In this document: one piece after another, positions 50,911 to 58,878 of the stretch
Layout: each line of letters opens with the position of its first letter
Numbering within the stretch: the first letter of the stretch is position 1
DNA from: Amycolatopsis oliviviridis
GTDB lineage: Bacteria > Actinomycetota > Actinomycetes > Mycobacteriales > Pseudonocardiaceae
Length of the DNA stretch: 64,000 bases
Direction of reading: 5' to 3'
Assembly (NCBI RefSeq): GCF_014654365.1
Contig: NZ_BNAY01000006.1
Location: forward strand, 241,702 to 305,701
The notes under the pieces: generated by a model
What the model saw: the letters and a program-made list of their open reading frames with translations, nothing else
Told to the model about the DNA's origin: nothing
Database searches by the model: none
Program-made: the position numbers and the translations under genes

Positions 50911-52769
50911 GCGGACCGCCGTGAGCCCGCGACGGCCATCCCGGCCGCGACGAGGGAGACGACGGCGGCGCCCAGCGCGAGCCAGAACCCGATCCCCGCC
51001 GACGAGCCTTCGTACTCCGAGCCGACGAGCGGCAGTTCCGCCGCGCGCAGGCCGAGCACCAGCGCGGCACCGGCCAAGGCGGCCGCCGCCGCGACCGGCC
51101 GCGAACGCGGGACGAGCGTGCACAGGCCGAGGACGACCGCGAGCACGCCAAGCAGGCCCCACGACGCCGCGCCGAAGTCCGACCACAGGCCCGGAGCGGT
51201 GTAGCCGGGCGCGCTGAACACCGGCGTGCCAAAGGCGGCGATCGCCAGCACCGCCGCCGCGACGACCGGGGTCAGCACGGCGCCGTCGGCCCGCGATCCG
51301 GCCAAGCCGGCATCGGCGGTGTCGTCGGTATCAGCGGTATCGGCGGCTTCGTCGGTGACGTCGCGTTCCACGACACCGGTGATCACGGCGGCCAGCGCGG
51401 CCACGGCCGCCAGCGCGAGCGCGATGAACGTCCACGTGACGCCCTGAGCGGCCGAGAAGCCACCCTTGTCCGGCAGCGGCAGCGGAAGGTCGACGCCGAA
51501 CGACGCCGGATCCACCGCCTTGTCCTCGGTCACCGACAAGGCCGCGCTGAGCACGGCCGCCGCCGCGAGCACGACACCCGACCACGTCACCGCGACGACT
51601 CCCCTGGCGAACGCCGAAAGCCGCGGCACGAAGACGAACAGCGCGGGCACGGCGAGTACCACGGCGGCGCCGAGCAGCAGCCAGCGCGACGGCGTCTCGG
51701 GCATGGGCGTCGGACCGTTGGCCTTCAGTACCGGCGTCAGCGCACCGGCGACCGCGGCCGCGGCGGCGAGCAGCGCCAGTCCGCCGGTGGTCAGCCGCCA
51801 CCAGAACAGCCCGGGCAGCCTGGCCTCACCGGCCAGGTCGCCGGTGACCGTCTCCTCTGCTTCCGCGACGTCGAACCGGGTGAACGCCAGCCCGATCAGG
51901 GCCAGGCCCGCGATGGTCACCAGCACCGAACCCGGCGCGACCGAAAGCCGGTCCACGACCAGCCCCGCGGCCACCGGCGGCACACCGACCGCGAGCGCCG
52001 CGAGCCCCGCTCCGGCGAACCCACCCTTGCCGACCCCGGCCGAGGGCGAGCTCACCGCCACGAGGACGGTCAGCGGCAGCATCGCCGCGAGCAGCAGATA
52101 GCCGGCCATCGCGACCGTCGGACCCTCGAAGGCGTTCTTGGCCAGGAGGTACGCGTTGCCCGAGCCGATGGGTGCGAGCAGCAGGCCGACTCCGCCCACG
52201 ACGCCCAGCACGGGCCCGAGCAGCCGCCAGCGGCGCCGTCCGTCGAGCGCGCCCGCCAGTTCCGCCTCGTCGCGGGCGGTCCCGGCGGCGAACGCACCGG
52301 CGGCGAGCGTGAGCAGATGGCCCGCCACCAGCGGCCACAGTCCCGGTCCCGGCGGAGGCAAGGTGAGCAGCCTGTCGGCGAGGAACAGTTCCGGACGCGA
52401 GGCGACGGATCCGTCCGCGAGCAGTTGCAGGTCCAGCAGCAGCCGCCCGGGCGCGAGCGCGGTCAGGCCGAGCACCAGCCCGGCGCCGAGCCCCGGACGT
52501 CCCGTCAGCACCGCGTAGAGCACGGCCACCGCGGGCGCCAAGGCCAGCACGACCAGCAGCGGACCGGCGGCGAAACCGGGGGAGCCACCCCGCACGGCGG
52601 GCATCAGCGCGCCGACGGCCAGCGCGACCGCACCGGCCGACACCAGCCCCGCCGACAGCAGGAGCGCTCGCGGGCGGGCGCCCGGTTCGCTCCGGAGAAG
52701 TTCGGCGGACGCGGTCCCGGGGACGGCTTGCCCGGCGGTTTCGCCGGGGTGCCGTGAGCGCGAAGTCAT
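50907..52769 (-). CDS. Large polytopic membrane protein of unknown function
   Basis: 620 aa from ATG 52769. About 15-16 hydrophobic segments, very Ala/Leu/Val-rich, with an acidic Asp/Thr-rich loop (DEAADTADTDDTADAG) late in the protein. No catalytic motif is visible. A longer in-frame start 51 bp upstream is possible but less convincing. Coupled to the B12-fold-like gene by a GTGA overlap. In M. tuberculosis nothing equivalent lies between the M23 peptidase and sucC, so this pair looks lineage-specific. Confidence 0.75.
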   Translation of the reverse strand: MTSRSRHPGETAGQAVPGTASAELLRSEPGARPRALLLSAGLVSAGAVALAVGALMPAVRGGSPGFAAGPLLVVLALAPAVAVLYAVLTGRPGLGAGLVLGLTALAPGRLLLDLQLLADGSVASRPELFLADRLLTLPPPGPGLWPLVAGHLLTLAAGAFAAGTARDEAELAGALDGRRRWRLLGPVLGVVGGVGLLLAPIGSGNAYLLAKNAFEGPTVAMAGYLLLAAMLPLTVLVAVSSPSAGVGKGGFAGAGLAALAVGVPPVAAGLVVDRLSVAPGSVLVTIAGLALIGLAFTRFDVAEAEETVTGDLAGEARLPGLFWWRLTTGGLALLAAAAAVAGALTPVLKANGPTPMPETPSRWLLLGAAVVLAVPALFVFVPRLSAFARGVVAVTWSGVVLAAAAVLSAALSVTEDKAVDPASFGVDLPLPLPDKGGFSAAQGVTWTFIALALAAVAALAAVITGVVERDVTDEAADTADTDDTADAGLAGSRADGAVLTPVVAAAVLAIAAFGTPVFSAPGYTAPGLWSDFGAASWGLLGVLAVVLGLCTLVPRSRPVAAAAALAGAALVLGLRAAELPLVGSEYEGSSAGIGFWLALGAAVVSLVAAGMAVAGSRRSA

Positions 52770-53202
52770 CGACGGCGACGCTAGCAAGCCGGGCAGGGCC
52801 GGGCCCGTCAGCCGGGGCACCGCAGGCCTCGGACACGGCTCGGAGCGGGTAAGCGTCCTTCAACATCACTGGGCAACCGGTTATTTCCCTCGTTTGCCTC
52901 CTTTCCGGCCCTCCGGTACCCCCGAACGGCCGCTTGATCTTGTAACGCAAATCACAAGGTTACGAGTAAACCTCTTCTAACTTTGGGTAATTTTCACTGG
53001 ATAACGGCCAGATCTTCGTCGCCCGATCGGCCGAGAGCGCCGCCAGATCTTGCTGACCGGGGTGCCGCTTCGTTACTGTCCCCGGGTCCCCATTACAGTC
53101 AGATCACGAATGAGAGCACCGAACGAACCACCCCCGAGGTTCTTCACCGGGTTCCCCCGCCCGGGCTCTTGATCCGACTCCCCGAACACGGAAGGCCCCG
53201 TC
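52770..53202. other. 433-bp divergent intergenic region
   Basis: No gene is supported. It contains a CRP-type site at 52941-52956 and presumably both promoters. I found no convincing riboswitch, although M23 peptidase genes in actinobacteria often have long leaders. Confidence 0.55.
52941..52956. promoter_or_regulatory. CRP/FNR-type site upstream of M23 peptidase
   Basis: TGTAACGCAAATCACA matches TGTGA-N6-TCACA at nine of ten fixed positions. It lies about 260 bp before the peptidase start and could also act on the divergent membrane gene. Confidence 0.5.
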
Positions 53203-54021
53203 TTGGCTTCACACCGCTCCCCCGGCGGCCAAGCTCCTTCCCCGGCGCTCGAGAACGCACTCGATGGTGCGGTCGTCCGCGTCCGGGGCTCGCACCGACT
53301 GTCGCCCCCGTCCTCGGCCCTTCGCGGCCGTGTCGTGGTCGCAGCCGTCGCTGCCGGCGCCTTCGCGGCCGCCGCTGCCGGGCAGACCCTGAAGTCCGTT
53401 TCGGAATCTTCCGACGCCGCCGTCACCCCGCTGGCCAGCACCCAGGACGCGAGCGCCTCGTTCGCCCTCGGTGGCGGAGCCGGTGGTGGCGCCCCCGAAC
53501 TGCTCCCGACGAGCCAGTCCGCGAACGCCTCCGCCGAGGCCCAGAAGCTCTCGGACAACAACAGCATCACCCAGGCCCGCATGAAGCGTGAGGCCGAAGC
53601 GGCCCGCAAGGCCGAAGAAGAGGCCAAGCGCCCCAAGACCTGCATGCCGACCAAGGGCACCTTCACCTCGGGCTTCGGTGCCCGCTGGGGCACGAGCCAC
53701 CTCGGCATCGACCTCGCGGCCCCGATCGGCACGCCGATCGTCGCGGCCTCCGACGGCACGGTCATCGAAGCGGGCCCGGCCAGCGGTTTCGGCCTCTGGG
53801 TCAAGGTCCAGCTCTCCGACGGCACTGTTCACGTCTACGGCCACATGAACTCGTTCTCCGTCCGCGAAGGCCAGAAGGTCAAGTGCGGCGAGGAGATCGC
53901 CGAGGTCGGCAACCGCGGTCAGAGCACCGGCCCGCACCTCCACTTCGAGGTGTGGCAGAACGGCACGAAGAAGATCGACCCGCGCCCGTGGCTCGCCGCC
54001 CGTGGCGTCAGCGTCGGCTGA
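53203..54021 (+). CDS. M23 family metallopeptidase (LytM-type), membrane-anchored
   Basis: 272 aa from TTG 53203. One hydrophobic segment (VVVAAVAAGAFAAAAAG, about 44-60), a disordered and then Lys/Glu/Ala-rich helical stretch (ITQARMKREAEAARKAEEEA) and a C-terminal M23 domain. Zinc ligands: His166 and Asp170 in SHLGIDLAAP, and the HLH of TGPHLHFEVW. It should cleave peptidoglycan peptide bridges. Same position as Rv0950c next to pcrA in M. tuberculosis. Confidence 0.92.
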   Translation: MASHRSPGGQAPSPALENALDGAVVRVRGSHRLSPPSSALRGRVVVAAVAAGAFAAAAAGQTLKSVSESSDAAVTPLASTQDASASFALGGGAGGGAPELLPTSQSANASAEAQKLSDNNSITQARMKREAEAARKAEEEAKRPKTCMPTKGTFTSGFGARWGTSHLGIDLAAPIGTPIVAASDGTVIEAGPASGFGLWVKVQLSDGTVHVYGHMNSFSVREGQKVKCGEEIAEVGNRGQSTGPHLHFEVWQNGTKKIDPRPWLAARGVSVG

Positions 54022-54210
54022 TCGAGCCTGACCTTCCCTTTCACCGCAGGACCTTTTCGCCGCATCGGTGACCCGCCCGATCCCATGGCGCGCCGGGCAA
54101 TGACGCCCTGGCGCGCTTTCAGGGTCTCCGCTTCCCCCTTCGAGGACATCGGGAAGCGTCGTAGGCCCACCGGCTCGGAGCATGGGTGGCTTTTCGGGCC
54201 CTGAGCGCCC

Positions 54211-54573
54211 TCACGCGACGCCGTCGGGCAACTTCCGGACGAAGTACCCCACGGCGACCTGCCAGACCGTGCAGAGACCCGCCGGGCGACGTTCGATCGG
54301 CCGCCATCCGGCGAAGAGTCTCCCGGGAAATCCCCGTCGAAGAGTTCGGTACCCGGCTGGCCGCGGCCCGAACAGCCATCGCCGCGCGTGCCCGCACACG
54401 ACACACCGTCCGGCCCCGTCCGGTTCGTGCGACCGCAGTAACGCGCGCCAGGCCGCGACCAGCCTGAGCACTTCCGGCGGTTCCGGACCCCGATCCGGCC
54501 CCGCCTCTTTTTCAACACCCCGCAAGTAGTCGAGTACCCCACTCGAGAGAACCCCAAACAAGACCCCGTCCAC
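54211..54573 (-). CDS. Uncharacterised small Cys/Trp-containing protein
   Basis: 120 aa from GTG 54573. Features are a CVVCGHARRW segment that could bind a metal or simply be a zinc-knuckle-like pair, and a conserved-looking end (CTVWQVAVGYFVRKLPDG). Similar small proteins occur in Pseudonocardiaceae as I recall; no function is known. It lies between the M23 and pcrA genes. Confidence 0.55.
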   Translation of the reverse strand: MDGVLFGVLSSGVLDYLRGVEKEAGPDRGPEPPEVLRLVAAWRALLRSHEPDGAGRCVVCGHARRWLFGPRPAGYRTLRRGFPGRLFAGWRPIERRPAGLCTVWQVAVGYFVRKLPDGVA

Positions 54574-54711
54574 ACCGTGCGCCCCCTCCCCTGATCGGGG
54601 TACACCGGCTTGTCCAGCATACCCCAGCGCATCGAACTCGTGTTCGACGACACAGGTATACGGGAAGGGTCCGACAGTTTTCGAAGGCGGCGGGGAAACC
54701 GCAGGTCAGAA

Positions 54712-57120
54712 CTAGAGTTTGACCATCGGGACGCTGCCGATGAGCATCAGCCGGACCTTGCCGGCGGCACCGAAGTCGATCGTCGCCGTGGCCCGGGGCC
54801 CGGCGCCGTCGCAGGCGACGACCGTCCCGAGCCCGTACTTGTCGTGGCTGACCCTGTCGCCGACGTCGAGCTTGAGCGCGACGGTGTCCTTCCAGCCCTT
54901 GCCGAACGGGCTCGTGCTCGTCGACCTGGAAGACGAGGACGAGCCGCCACCGCGGCTGCCCCACGTCGTCGCGGCCCGCGGCGAACCGCCCGACGAACCG
55001 AAACCGCCGGAGGAGGAAGAAGGCGCGAGCCTGCGCCAGTCGACCAGTTCGGCGGGCAGCTCGTCGAGGAACCGCGAAGCCGGGTTCATCTGCGGCTGGC
55101 CCCAGGCCGAGCGCACCATCGAACGGGAGACGTACAGCCGCTTCCTGGCCCGCGTGATCGCGACGTAGGCGAGCCGGCGTTCCTCGGCCAGTTCGGTCGG
55201 GTCACCGAGCGCGCGCATATGCGGGAAGATCCCGTCTTCCCAGCCCGTGCCGAAGACGACGGGGTACTCCAGGCCCTTCGCGGTGTGCACGGTCATCAGG
55301 GTGACCACGCCGGCGTCGTGCCCGTCACCGTCGTCGCCACCGTCGGCCGCGGGGATCGAGTCCGCGTCCGCCACCAGCGAGACCCGCTCCAGGAACGCGG
55401 GCAGCGAGCCCGGCTCCGGCACCCCTGGGTCAGCCTCGGGGAGTTCGCCGTCGGGACCGGCGACCTCGGCGGTGAATTCGGTGAACTCGCGTGCGACGGT
55501 GACGAGTTCCGTCAGGTTCTCCACCCGCGACGCGTCCTGCGGGTCGTCGGACTCTTCCAGTTCCGCGCGGTAACCCGTGCGTTCCAGGACCGCTTCGAGG
55601 ACATCGGCGACCTCGGCGCCGCTCTCGACGACCTCGCCGAGTTCGTCCAGCAGCTCGACGAACCCGGTGATCGCCTTGGCCGAACGCGGGTTCAGCAGCG
55701 GGATCTCACCGTTGACGGCACCGCGCAGCGCCTGCGCGAACGAGATGCGCTCCCGCTCGGCGTACGTCGCGATGACCGCTTCGGCGCGGTCGCCGATGCC
55801 GCGTTTGGGGACGTTGAGGACCCGGCGCAGGCTGACCGTGTCCTCCGGGTTCGCCAGCACCCTCAGGTACGCGAGCATGTCGCGGACCTCGCGCCGCTCG
55901 TAGAACCGCACGCCGCCGACGACCTTGTACGGCAGGCCGAGGCGGATGAAGATCTCTTCGAAGACCCGCGACTGGTTGTTGGTGCGGTAGAAGACCGCGA
56001 CGTCGGAATAGTCCGCTTCGCCCTTGTCCGCCAGCGCGTCGATCTCGCCCGCGACGAACGCCGCTTCGTCGTGCTCGTTGTCCGCGACGTAACCGACGAT
56101 CTTCTCGCCGTCGCCCGAATCGGTCCACAGCCGCTTGGCGCGCCTGTTCGGGTTGCGCGCGATGACCGCGTTCGCCGCGTTCAGGATCGTCTGGGTCGAG
56201 CGGTAGTTCTGTTCCAGCAACACGGTCCGCGCGCTCGGGAAGTCGCGTTCGAATTCCTCGATGTTGCGGATGGTCGCGCCGCGGAAGGCGTAGATCGACT
56301 GGTCCGCGTCACCCACGACGCACAGTTCGGCGGGCTCGATCCCGGCCTCGTTCGCCTCGGTGCCGACCAGTTCGCGGACCAGCGTGTACTGCGCGTGGTT
56401 CGTGTCCTGGTACTCGTCGACCAGTACGTGGCGAAACCGCCGCCGGTAGTACTCGGCGACGTCCGGGAAGGTCTGCAGGAGTTCGACCGTCCGCATGATG
56501 AGGTCGTCGAAGTCGAACGCGTTGGCCTGGTTCAGCCGCCGCTGGTACTCGACGTAGACCTCGGCGACGCGGCGTTCGAGATCGTTGCCGGCGTCGGCGA
56601 CCGCGGTCTCCGGGTCGATCAGTTCGTTCTTGAGGTTCGAGATGTGCACGGCCAGCGTGCGCGCCGCGTACCGCTTCGGGTCGATGTCGAGATCGCGGGC
56701 GACGAGCGTGATGAGCCGCTTCGTGTCGTCCGAGTCGTAGATGGAGAAACTCGACGACATCTCCAGTGTTTTCGCCTCACGGCGCAGGATCCGCACGCAC
56801 ATGGAGTGGAAGGTCGACACCCACATGGCGTTGGCGCGGCGGCCGACGAGGTCGCTCACCCGCTCCCGCATCTCCGCGGCCGCCTTGTTGGTGAACGTGA
56901 TCGCCATGATCTGGCCGGGGTGCACGTCCCGTTCGGCGAGCAGGTACGCGATCCGGCGGGTCAGCACCCGGGTCTTGCCCGAACCCGCGCCCGCGACGAC
57001 CAGCAGCGGCGAGCCCGCGTGGGTCACGGCCTCGCGCTGCGCCGGGTTCAGGTCGTCGAGCAGGTCCGAGTGCCGGGGCTTGGCCGGACCGTCCGCTGGG
57101 AGATCGAAGAGGGTGTTCAT
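54712..57120 (-). CDS. pcrA: ATP-dependent DNA helicase PcrA/UvrD1
   Basis: 802 aa SF1A helicase for repair and replication restart. Motif Q and Walker A: DLNPAQREAVTHAGSP and GAGSGKT; Ia: AITFTNKAAAEM; II/III: VLVDEYQDTNHAQY and VVGDADQSIYAFRGA; IV: LEQNYRSTQTIL; V: MTVHTAKGLEYPVVF; VI: YVAITRARKRLYVSRS. The C-terminal DRVSHDKYGLGTVVACDG is the actinobacterial UvrD1 Tudor-like end. The position matches Rv0949. Confidence 0.97.
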   Translation of the reverse strand: MNTLFDLPADGPAKPRHSDLLDDLNPAQREAVTHAGSPLLVVAGAGSGKTRVLTRRIAYLLAERDVHPGQIMAITFTNKAAAEMRERVSDLVGRRANAMWVSTFHSMCVRILRREAKTLEMSSSFSIYDSDDTKRLITLVARDLDIDPKRYAARTLAVHISNLKNELIDPETAVADAGNDLERRVAEVYVEYQRRLNQANAFDFDDLIMRTVELLQTFPDVAEYYRRRFRHVLVDEYQDTNHAQYTLVRELVGTEANEAGIEPAELCVVGDADQSIYAFRGATIRNIEEFERDFPSARTVLLEQNYRSTQTILNAANAVIARNPNRRAKRLWTDSGDGEKIVGYVADNEHDEAAFVAGEIDALADKGEADYSDVAVFYRTNNQSRVFEEIFIRLGLPYKVVGGVRFYERREVRDMLAYLRVLANPEDTVSLRRVLNVPKRGIGDRAEAVIATYAERERISFAQALRGAVNGEIPLLNPRSAKAITGFVELLDELGEVVESGAEVADVLEAVLERTGYRAELEESDDPQDASRVENLTELVTVAREFTEFTAEVAGPDGELPEADPGVPEPGSLPAFLERVSLVADADSIPAADGGDDGDGHDAGVVTLMTVHTAKGLEYPVVFGTGWEDGIFPHMRALGDPTELAEERRLAYVAITRARKRLYVSRSMVRSAWGQPQMNPASRFLDELPAELVDWRRLAPSSSSGGFGSSGGSPRAATTWGSRGGGSSSSSRSTSTSPFGKGWKDTVALKLDVGDRVSHDKYGLGTVVACDGAGPRATATIDFGAAGKVRLMLIGSVPMVKL

Positions 57121-57210
57121 CGCCGGTCCACGCTACAGCGCCGGGCGTAGGCGGTGTTGTCGCCTGCCGTCCGACGCGCGGGCGGTGTTCGCGGCGGAGG
57201 ATCGGATGTC

Positions 57211-57630
57211 ATGGACACCAACGGAATTCCCTCCCGGTTCAGGGCCGCGGACGCCGACCGCGAGCGGGTCGCCTCGCTCATCCAGGCCGCCGGCGGCGAA
57301 GGCCGGCTCACTCTCGAAGAAGTGGAAGACCGGCTGAGCGCCGTGTATTCCACCAAGTACACGGACGAACTCGCCACGCTGACTTCGGATCTGCCGAAAC
57401 CCGCGCCGCGACGGCGTCCCGTCGCCTTCGGGCATCGAGCGGTGCGGATCCACCTCGCGGTCGTCGTGGTGCTTTCGGCGCTGCTGATCGTCCGCTGGCT
57501 GGCGTCGGGGGGCCCGTTCTTCTGGCCCACGATGCCGATGTTCTGGCTGGCCATGAGCGTCTTCGTGCACGCACGTGTCCGCGGGGCCCGTCGCGGCTTG
57601 AAGCCGGAGGACGGTCTCGCTGTGGCATAA
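57211..57630 (+). CDS. DUF1707 domain protein with two membrane helices
   Basis: 139 aa from ATG 57211. DUF1707 at about 9-60 (SRFRAADADRERVASLIQAA, GRLTLEEVEDRLSAVYSTKY, ELATLTSDLP), then two short helices (IHLAVVVVLSALLIVRWL, FFWPTMPMFWLAMSVFVHA). This domain is common in actinobacterial envelope and regulatory proteins; its role is unknown. Confidence 0.87.
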   Translation: MDTNGIPSRFRAADADRERVASLIQAAGGEGRLTLEEVEDRLSAVYSTKYTDELATLTSDLPKPAPRRRPVAFGHRAVRIHLAVVVVLSALLIVRWLASGGPFFWPTMPMFWLAMSVFVHARVRGARRGLKPEDGLAVA

Positions 57631-57720
57631 TCACGGTATGCGGCACCACGCGACGCGATTTTTTTACGGGACCCGGACTCCGGCTCCCGTGATCGTGTAG
57701 TGCCGAACTGCCATCACCCG

Positions 57721-57750
57721 AAGCCCCGGAGTCCGCGGACCCCGGGGCTT
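57721..57750 (+). terminator. Hairpin upstream of the chorismate mutase gene
   Basis: AAGCCCCGG (57721-57729) pairs with CCGGGGCTT (57742-57750), followed by TTACG. It probably terminates the DUF1707 transcript. Confidence 0.55.
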
Positions 57751-57799
57751 TACGCTGTTCCGGGGGCCAGCAGGGAATCCGGACCGAAGAGAGGTCCCG

Positions 57800-58087
57800 A
57801 TGGACACCACACAGAAGCCGGACGCCGAAGAGCCCGTCGCCACCGCTGAAGAGATCGGTGAGCTCCGCAAGGAGATCGACTTCCTCGACGGCGAGATCCT
57901 GCGGCTGGTCAAACGCCGCGTGGAGGTTTCCAAGACGATCGGCGCGGCCAGGATGGCCGCCGGCGGCACCAGGATCGTCTACAACCGCGAGATGGACGTG
58001 CTGGCGCGCTACCGCGAACTCGGGCCGGAGGGACGGCAGCTGGCGATGGCGCTGCTGAACCTGGGCCGGGGCAGGCTGGGGCGATAG
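57800..58087 (+). CDS. Chorismate mutase, short AroQ type
   Basis: 95 aa, rearranges chorismate to prephenate for Phe/Tyr synthesis. All-alpha AroQ fold: GELRKEIDFLDGEILRLVKR (first helix with active-site Arg/Lys), RVEVSKTIGAARMAAGG, then RIVYNREMDVLARY. Size and place beside pcrA match Rv0948c, whose product is activated by DAHP synthase; I infer the same here. Confidence 0.9.
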   Translation: MDTTQKPDAEEPVATAEEIGELRKEIDFLDGEILRLVKRRVEVSKTIGAARMAAGGTRIVYNREMDVLARYRELGPEGRQLAMALLNLGRGRLGR

Positions 58088-58116
58088 CAAAGGTCCCCTG
58101 CTCCCTCGACGTCACC

Positions 58117-58151
58117 CGCGGATCGCGTTTAGCCCGCTAAACGCGATCCGG
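58117..58151. repeat. Single, most symmetric palindromic repeat unit
   Basis: Arms GGATCGCGTTTAGC and GCTAAACGCGATCC flank a 2-nt CC centre, giving 14-bp perfect arms, in the gap after the chorismate mutase gene. Confidence 0.88.
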
Positions 58152-58233
58152 CCACGTCACGATCCCGTGCCGTGAGGTGAAACTCAGGGTGTTCCCCGAG
58201 CCACGACGGCTCGGGACCAGGCAAACTGGACAC

Positions 58234-58539
58234 ATGATTAACCTCATCGCCGTGATCATCGCGATCGCCGGTGTCCTGGCGGCACTGGGCCATCTCGGTT
58301 ATCTCGCCATGCTGAACAACGCGGCGGGTAAGCGCGCGGGCGGTACCCCGATCGCCCAGTACGTCAAGACGCGCTGGCCGATCGCAGCGGGTACCACCGC
58401 GGCCTCCCTGTTCGCCTGGTTGCTCACCAGTGGGGGAACGACGCTCGACATCATCGCCATTTTGCTTGCAGCGGGTAGCGGAATCACGGCCACCAAGGCC
58501 CTGCAATCGACCCAGCAGAAGTACCGCAGCGGCAACTGA
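58234..58539 (+). CDS. Small membrane protein of unknown function
   Basis: 101 aa from ATG 58234, three predicted helices (MINLIAVIIAIAGVLAALGH, WPIAAGTTAASLFAWLLTSG, DIIAILLAAGSGITATKAL) and a short basic tail. No family is recognised. Followed by a long intergenic stretch. Confidence 0.75.
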   Translation: MINLIAVIIAIAGVLAALGHLGYLAMLNNAAGKRAGGTPIAQYVKTRWPIAAGTTAASLFAWLLTSGGTTLDIIAILLAAGSGITATKALQSTQQKYRSGN

Positions 58540-58878
58540 ACGGCTTCACCAGCACCGATAGCACCGCGTAACGTCACCGAGGCCCGTTCGGGCGCGCCCG
58601 ACCGAGTGAAACATCTGCAACTTGCAGAGTGGGTGAAGACTTGCGGGGCGTCGGGCTCTTAATGTGGACGTCGTGAGGACCCTTGCGTCTGGGTCGGGCG
58701 ATGCCCGCATGGCGCGCGGGGGCGATGGCCCCGCGCGCCCAGAGTCGCATGCGCGTGCATTTGCTCACGAGACTGCCCGGGAGTCTGCAAGCGAGGGATC
58801 CCGTGAAACCGCTGCTCCGTTCGGCTTAATCGGCGTCACATCGCCGTCAGGGGCGGCCCACGAGGGGGTCGCTCGGAC
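58540..58878 (+). promoter_or_regulatory. 339-bp leader region with a possible three-way junction
   Basis: No gene is supported. TCTGGG (58688-58693) can pair with CCCAGA (58738-58743), enclosing CGGGC-GAT-GCCCG (58695-58707) and a strong GC stem (58713-58721 with 58729-58737). Just upstream, GACTTG...TAATGT could be a promoter. The structure would lie in the 5' leader of the gene at 58879. No known riboswitch class is recognised. Confidence 0.35.

Noticed and set aside
52770..53202. c-di-AMP (ydaO-type) riboswitch before the M23 peptidase
   Set aside because: Considered because such riboswitches precede cell-wall hydrolase genes in actinobacteria, but the expected conserved segments were not found.
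54610..57150. Long plus-strand frame opposite pcrA
   Set aside because: Complementary-strand shadow of a helicase with all canonical motifs.
57631..57720. Possible tRNA or small RNA between the DUF1707 and chorismate mutase genes
   Set aside because: Hairpins are present but no cloverleaf or T-loop consensus can be drawn; treated as terminator region.
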